Shown piece after piece: positions 10,560-20,732 of a stretch of 64,000 bases of DNA. The position numbers and the translations under genes were made by a program. Every line of letters starts with the position of its first letter. The first letter of the stretch is position 1. The notes beneath the pieces were generated by a model that made no database searches, had not been told where the DNA came from, and saw nothing but the letters and a program-made list of their open reading frames with translations. Source of the DNA: Maylandia zebra (lineage: Eukaryota; Chordata; Actinopteri; Cichliformes; Cichlidae); the NCBI RefSeq assembly GCF_041146795.1, contig NC_135170.1, positions 2,205,326 to 2,269,325 of the forward strand, in the 5' to 3' direction.

Positions 10560-11830
10560 GGGGTTTTTGCAAATGATATCAGTGACCACAACCAAGACCA
10601 CAAACAGCTTTTAAAGGAGATTTGAAGCTTTTCTGGCAGCAAGCTTCATGATTTATGGGACTATAACTGGAACAGAATCTACCTGATCACCAATGGTGAC
10701 ACTCCAGATCAAACCCTGATAACTCATAACCTACATGGTCATTTCAAGTGTGGGGGATGCATTAATTGTCAATACACCAAAAATGTCAAATCATTCAAAG
10801 ACCCTATAGGTGACAAAGCCATTGCCACAAAGGGCTTTATCACATGCAGAACTAAAAATGTAATCTACATGATACAGTGCCCATGCAATAAGATATATAT
10901 AGGAGAAACATCCCGCCCTCTTAAAGATTGAATTAATGAACACAGAAGTTCGATCAAGAGGAATGATTCAACCAGCCCTGTTGCAAGACACTTCAACGAT
11001 AAACATCCAAATTCACCATTATTTTTCCGGCATTGAAGCCATTAAACTAAACCAAAGAGGTGGCAACATAAATTTTATCCGGAAAAAAAGAGAAGCATCT
11101 TGGATATTCCGTTTTAAGAGTCTGCACCCCAGAGGTATGAATGAGCATTTTTCGATCAATGAGGTTTTATGAACTACATCTTTTTTAAAAAGAATTATTT
11201 TTATTTTTTTATCCTAATTTTATCAGTTAAATTACTCTCACATGAGTAATGTTTATTCAAGTAATCTTGTTAGTTCAGCCAAAGAAGGAGTAGCGTGCTA
11301 GACATCTCACCTTAAGTCCTAATTTTAAGTCTAATCTTTAGAGACTTTACAATTTAGAGACATAAATAAGGTTCTTTTAACAAATGTGTTCCCATGTGAT
11401 GATGTAATCTTGTTTTCTAATTCTAACGTGCTTTTACCATTAAAGACTGCCCCCCTGTTTTTGTTTTGTTTGTTTAAAATCTGTGTGTATATTTATAGCA
11501 TCCTTCTTATGCATTTCATGCACGTGTTATTTTCAGACATATGGGGGTTATGTCCCCCCCTCCTCATCATTAATGATCTAGCCCAGTATTTACTTGGGCG
11601 GGACTTAACCAATTAACCAATACCTACCTATTATATGTCAGCTGACCTATCTATGAAGTTTTGACTGGTTAATTTGAATTTTTTTCTGTTTCCTGTCTTG
11701 TATTTAAGCAATTCTTTACAATGTTTTACTATGACCGTGATGAAGGCCACTAGCCTAAACGCGGTGGTCAATTATTAAAGTTGTTCTTCTTCCCTCAAGT
11801 GTTGCTGGAGTTCCTGCTTTTTTTATATAC
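10560..11830 (+). mobile_element. Penelope-like element, GIY-YIG 3' remnant
   Basis: The plus strand encodes the carboxy end of a Penelope-like retroelement protein. A cysteine cluster KCGGCINC is followed by a GIY-YIG endonuclease core (VIYMIQCPCNKIYIGETSRP), a variable linker with SPVARHFNDKHP, and a conserved aromatic tail ending at TGA 11,170-11,172. A TGA at 10,929-10,931 and a frame change near 11,030 inactivate it. The reverse-transcriptase part is absent. The 3' noncoding part ends in sequence with a hammerhead-like motif (11,734-11,765). GIY-YIG nucleases nick target DNA to prime reverse transcription in this class. Confidence 0.75.
11734..11765 (+). ncRNA. Degenerate hammerhead-ribozyme-like motif in Penelope 3' region
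   Basis: The sequence reads ACCG, TGATGA, a small AGGC/GCCT stem, AAAC, then CGGT. That order matches the hammerhead core (CUGAUGA, stem II, GAAA) known in Penelope-like elements. Two core positions differ (G for C before UGAUGA, U for G before AAA), so this copy is probably inactive. Confidence 0.4.
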
Positions 11831-11849
11831 AAGTTATATGCCAGACAAA

Positions 11850-12085
11850 GGAGGAGGTGATCAGTGCAATATAAGGTGCAATGTGATGGGTGGTGGTGCA
11901 CAGTGAGTGTCCAGGGTGCGAGGGGTCCTTGAGGATGACATTGCCAGTATATAAATGTCTCTGAGGGAGGTTAGTGTCGGGCCCAGGGCCGCTCTGCTGC
12001 CCTCACCACCCGCTGCAGTTTCCTCTTGTCCTCCACAGCAGCTGAACCACAGTGTGCAGCAGAAGGAGCTCCATGGTAGAAGTTC
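11850..12085 (-). mobile_element. LINE reverse-transcriptase C-terminal remnant
   Basis: Minus-strand translation gives VEDKRKLQRVVRAAE and a decayed DPSHPGHSL-like region. This is the same segment as DKQRLQRVVRSAE in the LINE at 30,019-30,774. Stops break it, so it is a short dead fragment. Confidence 0.6.
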
Positions 12086-12369
12086 ATTAGCAGTTTGTGA
12101 TTAGCATTCTTGGACATACGTAGATCTTGTGGAGATACAGAAATTATTTTTACTGCAATAATATAACCTGCATTATTAACATTGCCTTAATAATATTACT
12201 TACAGGATTGATATTGTATCAAAGATGTTTGCCATCATATTAACCTTTTTCATTACAGGTGTAGCTATGATCATTTTATACACATTGCATATTTGTGCTC
12301 ATTCAGAGTTGATGTTCAGTCTATTAAAGGTCTCAAGCTTTGTGAAGCGCTATGTCTTCACAATCCATT

Positions 12370-12835
12370 GTGTGGGTGACCTGGAACATAGAAGGCCGCG
12401 TACACGCTTGCAAACACATATAATCTAGAAACTTGCCAGGCCAAAGGTCTGGAATTCATTTAGCTTCTAACTGCATGTTAGTCTACTTGGTAACAGATGA
12501 CAGGAGAGCAGTTAAGAAAGGGATCAGTCTTCAGGGACCATGTAGGCTTGAAATGTATTACCATGTATGGCAGGTGTTATCAAAAACTGAACTTTTGTAT
12601 CTCTTTTTACACATTTAAGATGTACCATTGACTGTAATCGATGTATTTTAATCTGTAATTGACGCACGAGGGGGCGTAAAACCCTGATGCTATGAAATCA
12701 TCATCTTGTGTATTCTTAGGGGGAGGCGTTTTGCTGATGTGATGCTGTATACTTCTTCTCCTGCGTGTGTTTTAATAAACTCATTGTCTGATTGCACTCT
12801 CCTGAGCCTCTGCTGGTGTGTTCTGTTGCTCAACA
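12370..12835 (+). repeat. Possible LTR 3' half
   Basis: TTTTAATAAACTCATTGTCT (12,770-12,789) is followed about 45 bases later by a CA end (12,834). This looks like the R-U5 part of a retroviral-type LTR with its polyadenylation signal. No matching second LTR or clear target duplication was found. Confidence 0.3.
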
Positions 12836-13930
12836 TTTTTCGAACTCGAAACAATCTCAAATTAAAAACCAATGATTGATGCAAAACTCATTTGTTACTT
12901 TGGGTTTGCTAGTTTCAGTTTATTTAATATGAACTTTTAGTTATGTCATTTCTTCTTCAAGTAATGATTCAAGACAAAGAGAAGGTAATAAGGCAAAGAC
13001 GTGGTATTGGCCACTAGTGAAGTGTGTGACTGTCAGGCTGCCAAACAAACCTCTTCTCCAGCACGTCACACTTGTGGAGCTTCCTGGAAACTGTGACTGT
13101 AACAAGAGCAGAGATCAGATGTGGAAAGGGCTCATTCAAGTTTAATTCAAATGTATCTGCACCTTTAACTTTATCTGCACCAAGTCTGATCTGTGTGATC
13201 ATTCACATGATCTGAAAGCAACTTAAAATTCAAATATAGATCTTGGGGAAGAAACACTGACTCCACATTCACAGGAGACTGAAGACACAAAAATAAAAGA
13301 AATGAATCAGCCAGTTGACCAGTGTGCTTATTTTAGGAACTGTTTAATATTAGATTTTTCATAAACTCTGAGACATTGTAAGTACATTTGTAAATACACC
13401 CTCTAGTGTAAAATTTGTGTTGATGAAGATGAAACAAGGGTTGACATTTCAGCAAACAATGATCCCAAACACAGCCAGCTGGTTTCAGAGAGAGAAACTA
13501 AAGCTGATAGAACGGCCATTGACCTGAATCCTCACAGTTTATAGAAGGGGCCCTGTTGATGTGGAGAAACGTCTGAGCACATGTAATGTGCAAGTTAAGA
13601 GCATTTGAGCATCTCATGGTGGTTACCTCAGATACTATCTGTCACTTTGTGTAGAGCCACGCCCACAGCGCACAGAATACATGTGTTCGACTAATTTGTC
13701 CACCAGGAGGCATCTTGATGCTGTCATCATACACAAAGGCTTTTGTACAAAGTGTTAAACAAACTGCAGCAAGTGTGTTCAAGACTTTTTCCCTGTCTTA
13801 TTTCTCTTTATTACACATAATCTATGGAAACGTGTGGTTTGATTACTTTGCATGTGTGGATTTGATGGGTTGTTGCCACATCTGGTGAGATTTTCATGTC
13901 AACAGAACCTTCTGAAATATATTTCTTTAG
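12836..13930. other. Spacer without recognised gene
   Basis: AT-rich sequence with no supported exon or repeat core. Confidence 0.4.
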
Positions 13931-13933
13931 AAA

Positions 13934-15180
13934 ATTGGTGACATTCGTCCAATACCCGCTCTAGAAGAAGCCCTACAGTACAGAGATTCTAAAGACTGCA
14001 AGGTGGCATCAGCAGGTATTGAGGTAAGGACAGGAAGAAAGTGGAAGGCTGAGAAGGCAGTTGAGGTGGCGGAGTCACACCTAAGGCAGAAAACACTGGT
14101 GAGGGTCTTAGCAACAGGGGGAGCAGGCTTGGGGTACTTCCCAAAGGCCCAGGTCAGCAGGGCACAGGGAAAGGAGAGACACCAGCTACTCCAGGAAGAG
14201 GTCCGAGCAGGTGTGGAGGAGGGGCGAGTAAGTCGAGCTGTAGGCCTTAAGCGGCAGAGAGCATGGACAAGGTGGGAGAGCACCTTGCAGCGCAAGGTCA
14301 CCTGGGCAAACATCATGCAGGCAGACTTCCACCGGATCCGATTCCTAGTGCAGGCAGTATACGATACTCTGCCAAGCCCAGCAAACCTCCATCTGTGGGG
14401 GAAGAGCGAGACACCTGTCTGTCCCCTGTGCTCTGGAAGAGGGACCCTAGAACACCTCCTTAGCAGCTGCCCAAGGGCCCTGGCCGATGGTCGGTATCGT
14501 TGGCGGCACGACCAGGTGCTCAGAGTAGTTGCTGAAAAGATTGCCTCAGCAATCAGCACCAGCAAGCATCATCATGCTCCGAGGAAGGCAATCTCTTTCA
14601 TTAAGGCTGGAGAGAAACCCCAGGTGCGCCCGAATTTAACTACCGGCCTCTTCAACACAGCCTCTGATTGGCAGCTACAGGCTGACCTGGGTAAACAGCT
14701 ACAGTTCCCTCAGAACATTGCAAAAACATCCCTCCGTTCAGACATGATAATTATTTCTGAGGCCTCAAAACAGCTGATCATGCTGGAACTCACAGTGTCC
14801 TGGGAAGAGCAGATCGAGGAGGCCAATGAAAGGAAACGAGGAAAGTACTAGGAACTAGTGCAGGAGTGCAGGGGAAGGGGCTGGAAGACTTTCTATGAGC
14901 CCATAGAAGTGGGTTGTAGGGGCTTTGCAGGACGATCACTATGCAAAGTCCTAGGCTGGCTGGGCATGGCTGGGGCAGCCAAGAAGAGGGCCATCCAGGC
15001 TGTGAGTGAAGCGGCAGAGAAAGCCACAAGGTGGCTGTGGATCAAGAGGGCTGATCCGTGGGTAGCTACTGGTACGCAAGTCGGGGCCTGATCACCCCCA
15101 GCTGGGTCGCCTGGGCGAGGGTGTATGATGTTGTGAGACCCGAAACACCTGATGACCCCAGGATACATCACTGAAGATGC
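13934..15180 (+). mobile_element. R2-like LINE (restriction-like endonuclease type), 3' remnant
   Basis: A long plus-strand frame encodes the carboxy end of a LINE of the R2/HERO/NeSL type. It has a zinc knuckle CPLCSGRGTLEHLLSSC (C-x2-C-x7-H-x4-C, first Cys codon 14,420-14,422). It also has a PD-(D/E)XK-like nuclease region (RSDMIIIS...LELTVSWEE) and a downstream GCRGF motif. A TAG at 14,849-14,851 interrupts it, after which the frame stays open to TGA at 15,089-15,091. The reverse-transcriptase domain is lost by 5' truncation. Elements of this class usually target defined sites, so finding one here may reflect dispersal. Confidence 0.7.
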
Positions 15181-15900
15181 GTACCAGTGCATCCCGGAGA
15201 TGTGTCTTTATAGTCTTTTATAGTTATAGGAAAGCTTGGCTGAGGTTGGAATCTGCCACACATGGAGTTGAAATGACAAAAGATGAGACTGAGAAAAAAA
15301 TATGAGAAAACCGAAGCAAAAATCCTCCTTATATATGACTTTAATTATCCATAAAATCATCAACTACAACTATTGAACAGCGTATAAGTTAAAGTAAAAG
15401 CTTTAAAACCAAGTTAGTACAAACATCACTAATGTCACATAACTTTGTCTTGGGCAGTTAAAGGTGAGTCTGTCACGGTTCTTTGTGACCCAGCATTTTA
15501 ACTTGTATTTTATATTGTGCTTCTAAGTCCTTGGTTGTGCTGTTTTGTGGGGAAACAGGAGATGTATCACTCCTCCTGTTTCCCCACAGCGTTTACACTT
15601 CAACCTGCTGTTGGTGGCTTTTTTGCTGTGACATGTAAAAGTCACAGTGGTATAGTGTCTCTTTAAGACAACCCAAGTTGAGGGTTAATGTTGTCATCGG
15701 TATGCGCCACTGCCCTCTCTGTGAATGTGTGGACATGTGCTTGCACGCTAGTGCATGAGGAGGGACGGATTTTATGTTTTACCTCTCCAGACACCTTTCT
15801 TTTGCAACGTTATGGGTTGTACGAACACTGTGCTATGTTTGTAAACACTATGTTTGTTAAGCTGCAGCCGTTCAACCGGGCTTATATGGTTGCCGAAGAG
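15181..15900. other. Spacer with a strong hairpin
   Basis: No supported gene. It contains the inverted repeat listed separately. TGTCACGG near 15,473 resembles LTR termini, but no partner end was found. Confidence 0.4.
15546..15588. repeat. 16-bp perfect inverted repeat, 11-base loop
   Basis: TGTGGGGAAACAGGAG (15,546-15,561) and CTCCTGTTTCCCCACA (15,573-15,588) are exact reverse complements. Confidence 0.9.
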
Positions 15901-15904
15901 AAGG

Positions 15905-16205
15905 TCGATCGTGGCTCAAGAGTTGGCAGTTCGTCTTGTAATCGGAAGGTTGCCGGTTCGAGCCCCGGCTCGGACAGTCTCGGTCGTTGTGTCCTTGGGC
16001 AAGACACTTCACCTGCTGGTGTTGGCCAGAGGGGCCGATGGCGCGATATGGCAGCCTCGCTTCTGTCAGTCTGCCCCAGGGCAGCTGTTGCTACAACTGT
16101 AGCTGCCTCCACCAGTGTGTGAATGTGAGAGTGAATGAATAGTGGTATTGTAAAAGCGCTTTGAGCGTCTCGAAAAGCGCTATATAAATGCAATCCATTA
16201 TCAGG
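15905..16205 (+). repeat. CORE-SINE (tRNA-derived, L2-type tail)
   Basis: The head has an A box (GTGGCTCAAGAGTTGG) and a B box (GGTTCGAGCCCC, 15,955-15,966). A central GTCCTTGGGCAAGACACTTC matches the CORE domain of MIR-type SINEs. The tail (AAAGCGCTTTGAGCG ... GCGCTATATAAATGCA) is the type mobilised by L2 LINEs. All parts are in order, so this is a near full-length copy. A reversed copy lies at 38,978. Confidence 0.85.
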
Positions 16206-16234
16206 TGCATTAAAGGACACACTGTGGAATTCCC

Positions 16235-17523
16235 AGTGTGAGTGTGTATTCTCTCTGTACCAAAGACGCCTCGTCCCAGTGGCCCCCAGGATTACAGGCC
16301 CGTGGCACTGACCTCCCACATCATGAAGACCCTGGAAAGGCTCATCCTGGACCAGCTGCGACCCATAGTAAGACCACATCTGGATCCCCTTCAGTTCGCT
16401 TATCAGCCTCGTCTCGGAACAGAGGACGCCATCATCTACCTGCTCAATCGTGTCTACACCCATCTGGACCAGCCGGCGAGCACTGTGAGGGTCATGTTTT
16501 TTGACTTTTCCAGTGCTTTCAACACCATCAGGCCGACCCTCCTGGGTGATAAGTTGTCAGCGATGCAGGTGGATGCTTCTCTGGTGTCCTGGATTGTTGA
16601 TTACCTGACAGGAAGACCACAATATGTACGTCTCCCACAGTGTGTGTCTGACAAGGTGATTAGCAACACAGGGGCACCACAGGGGACTGTCCTCTCCCCC
16701 TTCCTCTTCACCCTCTACACCACAGACTTCAGCCACTGCACAGAGACCTCCATCTTCAGAAGTTTTCTGATGACTCTGCGGTGGTTGGATGCATCAGCAG
16801 GGATGATGAGACAGAGTACCGGGCTGTGGTCGACTCCTTTGTCACGTGGTGTGAGCAGAATCATCTGCAGCTCAACGTGGCAAAGACCAAGGAACTGATC
16901 GTGGACTTCAGGAAGACCAGGAAACACTTGACCCCTGTTTCAATCCAGGGGGTTAGTGTTGACATTGTGGAGGACTATAAATACCTTGGAGTACACATTG
17001 ACAATAAACTGGACTGGGCTAAAAACACCACAGCACTTTACAGGAAGGGCCAGAGTAGTCTCTATTTTTTGAGGCGACTGAGGTCCTTCAACATCTGCCA
17101 GAAAATGCTGAGGATTTTCTACGAGTCTGTTGTGGCCAGTGCGATCCTCTATGCTGTTGCATGCTGGGGGAGCAGGCTGAGGGTCGCAGATGCCAACAGA
17201 CATAAACTGATCCGTAAGGCCAGCAATGTTGTGGGGATGGAGCTGGACTCCCTCAAGGTGGTGTCGGAGAGGCGGATGCTGTCCAAGATAAAGACAATGT
17301 TGGATAACACCTCCCACCCACTCCATGACACGCTGGTCAGTCACAGGAGCTCGTTCAGTGAGAGACTGAGATTACCCATGATGCACCACTGAACGACACA
17401 GGAAATCTTTCCTGCCTGTGGCCATCTCCTTGTACAACGCATCCACTTAACACACTGTTTGCTGCTACAACTACACATGTTTCTTTTCCAACTATTTATT
17501 TATAAGTGACTTATGTATGTATG
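16235..17523 (+). mobile_element. Jockey/CR1-like LINE reverse transcriptase, 5' part of a split copy
   Basis: The plus strand encodes reverse transcriptase from PQDYRPVALTSHIMKTLERL through FFDFSSAFNTIRP, GAPQGTVLSPFLFTLYT and FSDDSAVVGC (catalytic box, FSDD instead of FADD). The thumb and C-terminal region follow to the stop at 17,390-17,392. A frame change near 16,755, just before the catalytic box, breaks it, and the endonuclease is missing. An LTR element is inserted in its 3' UTR. The rest resumes at 21,412. Confidence 0.8.
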
Positions 17524-18197
17524 TGTCACGGCTGCACAGCAGTCGTGTGGTGAATTGAGAAAAGGATCCAAGATGCAGGCACTGACTGGGGTGCGAGTGA
17601 AAATTTATTTGCAGAGGTGATAAAGTGACAAAACAGGAAGAGCAGAGCGGGGAGTAAACAAACCTAAACTGGGAAAACTAAAGAACAAAACTTAAACCAG
17701 ACACTCATGGGAGGAGGAGCGAAATGCACAAAGAGAGATGGCAGAGAGACGCAGAATGAATACCAGGTAACAGAATAATGCAGACTGACATGGAGTTAAA
17801 CAGACGACGCGACAGAGAGCACATGAAAACACAGGGCTTAAATACATGGGGAGTAATCAGGGAATGGGCCACAGGAGGGAGACACAGCTGGGAGCAATAA
17901 GGCTAACGAGACAGGGGAGAGGTAAAACTGAACACACTGACATGAGACATGAACTTTCAGAATAAAACAGGAAACTAACAGACACAGAGAACCAGACCGG
18001 ACACTGAACTTGACAGGCAGACTCATGAGCAGACACAATAACACCATGGACAGACAGAGGGAACACAGAGAAGTGGAAGCAGGCAGGCAAAGAACAGAAA
18101 CCTAACAAATGGCAAAATCACAACAGAATACACACTCTGAATGAACAAAAGCACAAGGAACACAAAACACTGAGTCCTCAGACTCAGGACCATGACA
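17524..18197 (-). repeat. 3' LTR
   Basis: 674 bp, matching 20,733-21,406 with four substitutions by eye. Starts TGTCACGG and ends CATGACA on the plus strand. Confidence 0.9.
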
Positions 18198-20488
18198 GTA
18201 CCCCCCCCCCCCCCCTCAAGGGCTGGCACCAGACAGCCCAACAGAAACACAAAAACGGACCAAAGCCAAAAAAAACCCCCACGAACCAAAAAACAGAAAA
18301 CGACCCGACCAGGGCGGGCGGTGGGGGTCCAGGACGGAGGGACATAGTCCGAAAAGGCCCAGACGGACAAGGTCAGGGGGCCGACCCGGAGGCCAAAACA
18401 GTTCAGTTCCAGGGGCCGACCGCGTGAAAGGCAGCAGCAGTGGGGCAGGTCCGGAGGCCGGCCACGCAGTAGGCAGTGGTGTGGAAACAGTTCTGGGGGC
18501 CGACCGTGCAGACGGCAACAGCGGCGTGGAAACAGCTCTGGGGGCCGACTGTGCGGACGGCAACAGCGGTGTGGAAACAAGTCCGGAGGCCGGCCACGTG
18601 GAAGGTAGTGGCGGCGTTCAGGAGGGCGTCCACAGTGGCGGAGATGCCCAACAAGCGGCCTGGCAGATGACCGACGATGTGGAGGTGGTAGTAGGGGACC
18701 TGAAGGCTGCGTGGCCCCTGCAGCCCCAGGCGAAGCGGAGGCTGGACCAGACGAGGCGGAGGCTGGACCAGACGAAGCTGATGAGGCTGATGAGGAGGCT
18801 GGAGCCGGACCAGGCGATGCTGATGAGGAGGCTGGAGCCGGACCAGGCGATGCTGATGAGGAGGCTGGAGCCGGACCAGGCGAAGCAGCTGATGCTGAAG
18901 CGGATGCCGGACCAGGCGAAGCAGCTGATGCTGAAGCGGATGCTGGACCAGACGAAGCAGCTGATGCTGAAGCGGATGCTGGACCAGGCGATGCTGAAAC
19001 GGATGCTGGACCAGGCGATGCTGGACCAGGCGATGCTGGACCAGGCGATGCTGGACCAGGCGATGCTGGACCAGATGCTGGACCAGGCGATGCTGGACCA
19101 GATGCTGGACCAGGCGATGCTGGACCAGATGCTGGACCAGATGCTGGACCAGGCGATGCTGATGAGGAAGCGGAAGCTGGACCAGGCGATGCTGATGATG
19201 AAGCGGAAGCTGGACCAGGCGATGCTGATGATGAAGCGGAAGCTGGACCAGGCGATGCTGATGAGGAAGCGGAAGCTGGACTAGGCGATGCTGATGAGGA
19301 AGCAGAAGCTGGACCAGGCGAGGGTGATGAGACTGCAGCTGGTGATGAGACTGCAGCTGAGGGCTGGACGGGCTCCTCAGGCCCCCCAGCTGACGAGGCA
19401 GAAGGCTGGACGGGCTCCTCGGGCCCCCCAGCTGACGAGGCAGAAGGCTGGACGGGCTCCTCGGGCCCCTCAGCTGACGAGGCAGATGGCTGGACGGGCT
19501 CCTCGGGCCCCCCAGCTGACGAGGCAGATGGCTGGACGGGCTCCTCGGGCCCCCCAGCTGACGAGGCAGAAGGCTGGACGGGCTCCTCGGGCCCCCCAGC
19601 AAAAACAGTCTCAGAACCAGTGGGCACTAAAGCCCCAGGCACACACAGGACAGAACCAGCAGGTGCGGAGACCTCTGGCAGAGACAGAAAAGAACCAGCA
19701 GGCACACGGGCCTCTGGCAGGGACGCAACAGAACCAGCAGGCGCACGGGCCTCTGGCAAACACATGGCAGACTGCAGCTGCACAGAGCATTGGGTCTGCT
19801 CAGGCAGCGACGGCCGGGTGTGGTCCTCAGCTGGCTTCTTAACCGCCAGGGGTCCTGAGTCTGCTGGGGGCTGAGACCCAGCCTCTGGGGAGGCCCTGGG
19901 GCGAGTAACAGTCTCTAAATTAGCCAGTTTCTGAGAAACTAGAGTGGTTTTAATGCATTTGTCTCTCCGCTCAAAATGGGTGCTAGGAACGAGATTCAAA
20001 ATGGGTGGCACAGACACAGCCTCCAGTATGGAGGGAACGGGTGATCGGGCTAATGGCATAGATGCAGGCTGGGCTAATGAACTGGCTAAAGGCTGATGTA
20101 CTGGTTGAAGTGAGACTGGAGTTGGTGGTGGAGTGGATGAAACACAGTCAGCTACTGTTATGGATGTTTTGAAAATGCCAACTTGTGAGAGGTCAGTTAC
20201 CACGAAGGTAGGTAAACGCCGTGTACTGTCTTTACCCTCCCCATGAACGGCCCCAGAAAACACAGTCCCAGAAGCACCAGCGTCCTTAACACTCACCACA
20301 GCTGGTCGCACAGGAGTCCCTGAATCCGGCTGTGGGGTGAAGCGTCGGTGGCGCGAATGTTTCCTCCCCACCGCTGACGGCTCCGACAGGCAGGGAAAAA
20401 CCTCTGGGGGGGTCGGGCCGTGAAACCTCCGGTGGGTGAATCTGAGACGGATGCTTTGTGGCGGTCGTAGTCCATTGTTGCTGGGCAC
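18023..20488 (-). CDS. Repeat-rich open frame of the LTR element
   Basis: An uninterrupted frame of about 820 codons ends inside the 3' LTR. The first 200 or so residues are non-repetitive and Pro/Ser/Thr-rich. They are followed by a six-copy 14-residue repeat built on GGPEEPVQPSASSA, then many PGPASA-type units, then a basic Cys/His-bearing region. It has no enzyme motif that I recognise. The low-complexity middle keeps several frames open on both strands, so coding on this strand rests on its continuity with the gag-like frame and element orientation. It could be a structural or nucleic-acid-binding protein, or a by-product of repeat growth. The first ATG (20,488) may not be used: the frame overlaps the gag-like frame upstream. 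Confidence 0.45.
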   Translation of the reverse strand: MPSNNGLRPPQSIRLRFTHRRFHGPTPPEVFPCLSEPSAVGRKHSRHRRFTPQPDSGTPVRPAVVSVKDAGASGTVFSGAVHGEGKDSTRRLPTFVVTDLSQVGIFKTSITVADCVSSTPPPTPVSLQPVHQPLASSLAQPASMPLARSPVPSILEAVSVPPILNLVPSTHFERRDKCIKTTLVSQKLANLETVTRPRASPEAGSQPPADSGPLAVKKPAEDHTRPSLPEQTQCSVQLQSAMCLPEARAPAGSVASLPEARVPAGSFLSLPEVSAPAGSVLCVPGALVPTGSETVFAGGPEEPVQPSASSAGGPEEPVQPSASSAGGPEEPVQPSASSAEGPEEPVQPSASSAGGPEEPVQPSASSAGGPEEPVQPSAAVSSPAAVSSPSPGPASASSSASPSPASASSSASPGPASASSSASPGPASASSSASPGPASASSSASPGPASGPASGPASPGPASGPASPGPASGPASPGPASPGPASPGPASPGPASVSASPGPASASASAASSGPASASASAASPGPASASASAASPGPAPASSSASPGPAPASSSASPGPAPASSSASSASSGPASASSGPASASPGAAGATQPSGPLLPPPHRRSSARPLVGHLRHCGRPPERRHYLPRGRPPDLFPHRCCRPHSRPPELFPRRCCRLHGRPPELFPHHCLLRGRPPDLPHCCCLSRGRPLELNCFGLRVGPLTLSVWAFSDYVPPSWTPTARPGRVVFCFLVRGGFFWLWSVFVFLLGCLVPALEGGGGGTVMVLSLRTQCFVFLVLLFIQSVYSVVILPFVRFLFFACLLPLLCVPSVCPWCYCVCS
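18201..18215 (-). promoter_or_regulatory. Polypurine tract
   Basis: A run of 15 C on the plus strand, G on the element strand, lies three bases from the 3' LTR. This is where plus-strand DNA priming occurs in LTR elements. Confidence 0.7.
18735..19605. repeat. Minisatellite core of the LTR element
   Basis: Two kinds of tandem repeat are present. From about 18,735 to 19,320 there are GCTGGACCAGGCGATGCTG-type units with variants. From about 19,355 to 19,605 there are 42-bp units carrying GGCTGGACGGGCTCCTC. Both produce open frames on each strand. Confidence 0.85.
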
Positions 20489-20714
20489 AATTGGCTACTT
20501 CCCGAGCTTGCACCGCTTCCTGGGCTTTATGCAGCTCAGCGATTAAGTCTGTAAATCCCCGGAACTGGTGGAGATAGGGATTTCCGGCCAGGATTGCCTC
20601 AACGGCATTTATCCCCACAACTTTCGCTCGTGCATTGGAGGTGTGGGTTACCCAGTCCACCAGGCGTAGGGCACGTGTGAGGTCGCTCTCCCCGGCCAAG
20701 ACCGCTGGATCCAT
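20286..20714 (-). CDS. Gag-like N-terminal frame of the LTR element
   Basis: The frame starts MDPAVLAGESDLTRAL at 20,714, only 18 bases inside the 5' LTR, as expected for the first gene of an LTR element. It gives 142 residues with a helical, heptad-like segment. It overlaps the long downstream frame by about 200 bases in another phase. A C7 run on the coding strand (20,406-20,412) lies in the overlap and could be the place of an indel or a frameshift between them. No zinc knuckle is visible. Gag identity is inferred from position. Confidence 0.5.
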   Translation of the reverse strand: MDPAVLAGESDLTRALRLVDWVTHTSNARAKVVGINAVEAILAGNPYLHQFRGFTDLIAELHKAQEAVQAREVANCAQQQWTTTATKHPSQIHPPEVSRPDPPRGFSLPVGAVSGGEETFAPPTLHPTAGFRDSCATSCGEC

Positions 20715-20732
20715 CTTGTGGTCGCGTCGTAC

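Noticed and set aside
15905..15985. tRNA gene
   Set aside because: The tRNA-like head is followed by a CORE domain and L2-type tail, so it is a SINE.
18711..19874. Plus-strand 387-codon acidic repeat protein
   Set aside because: Antisense to the LTR element, made entirely of minisatellite units with no start context. The element's own signals place coding on the minus strand.
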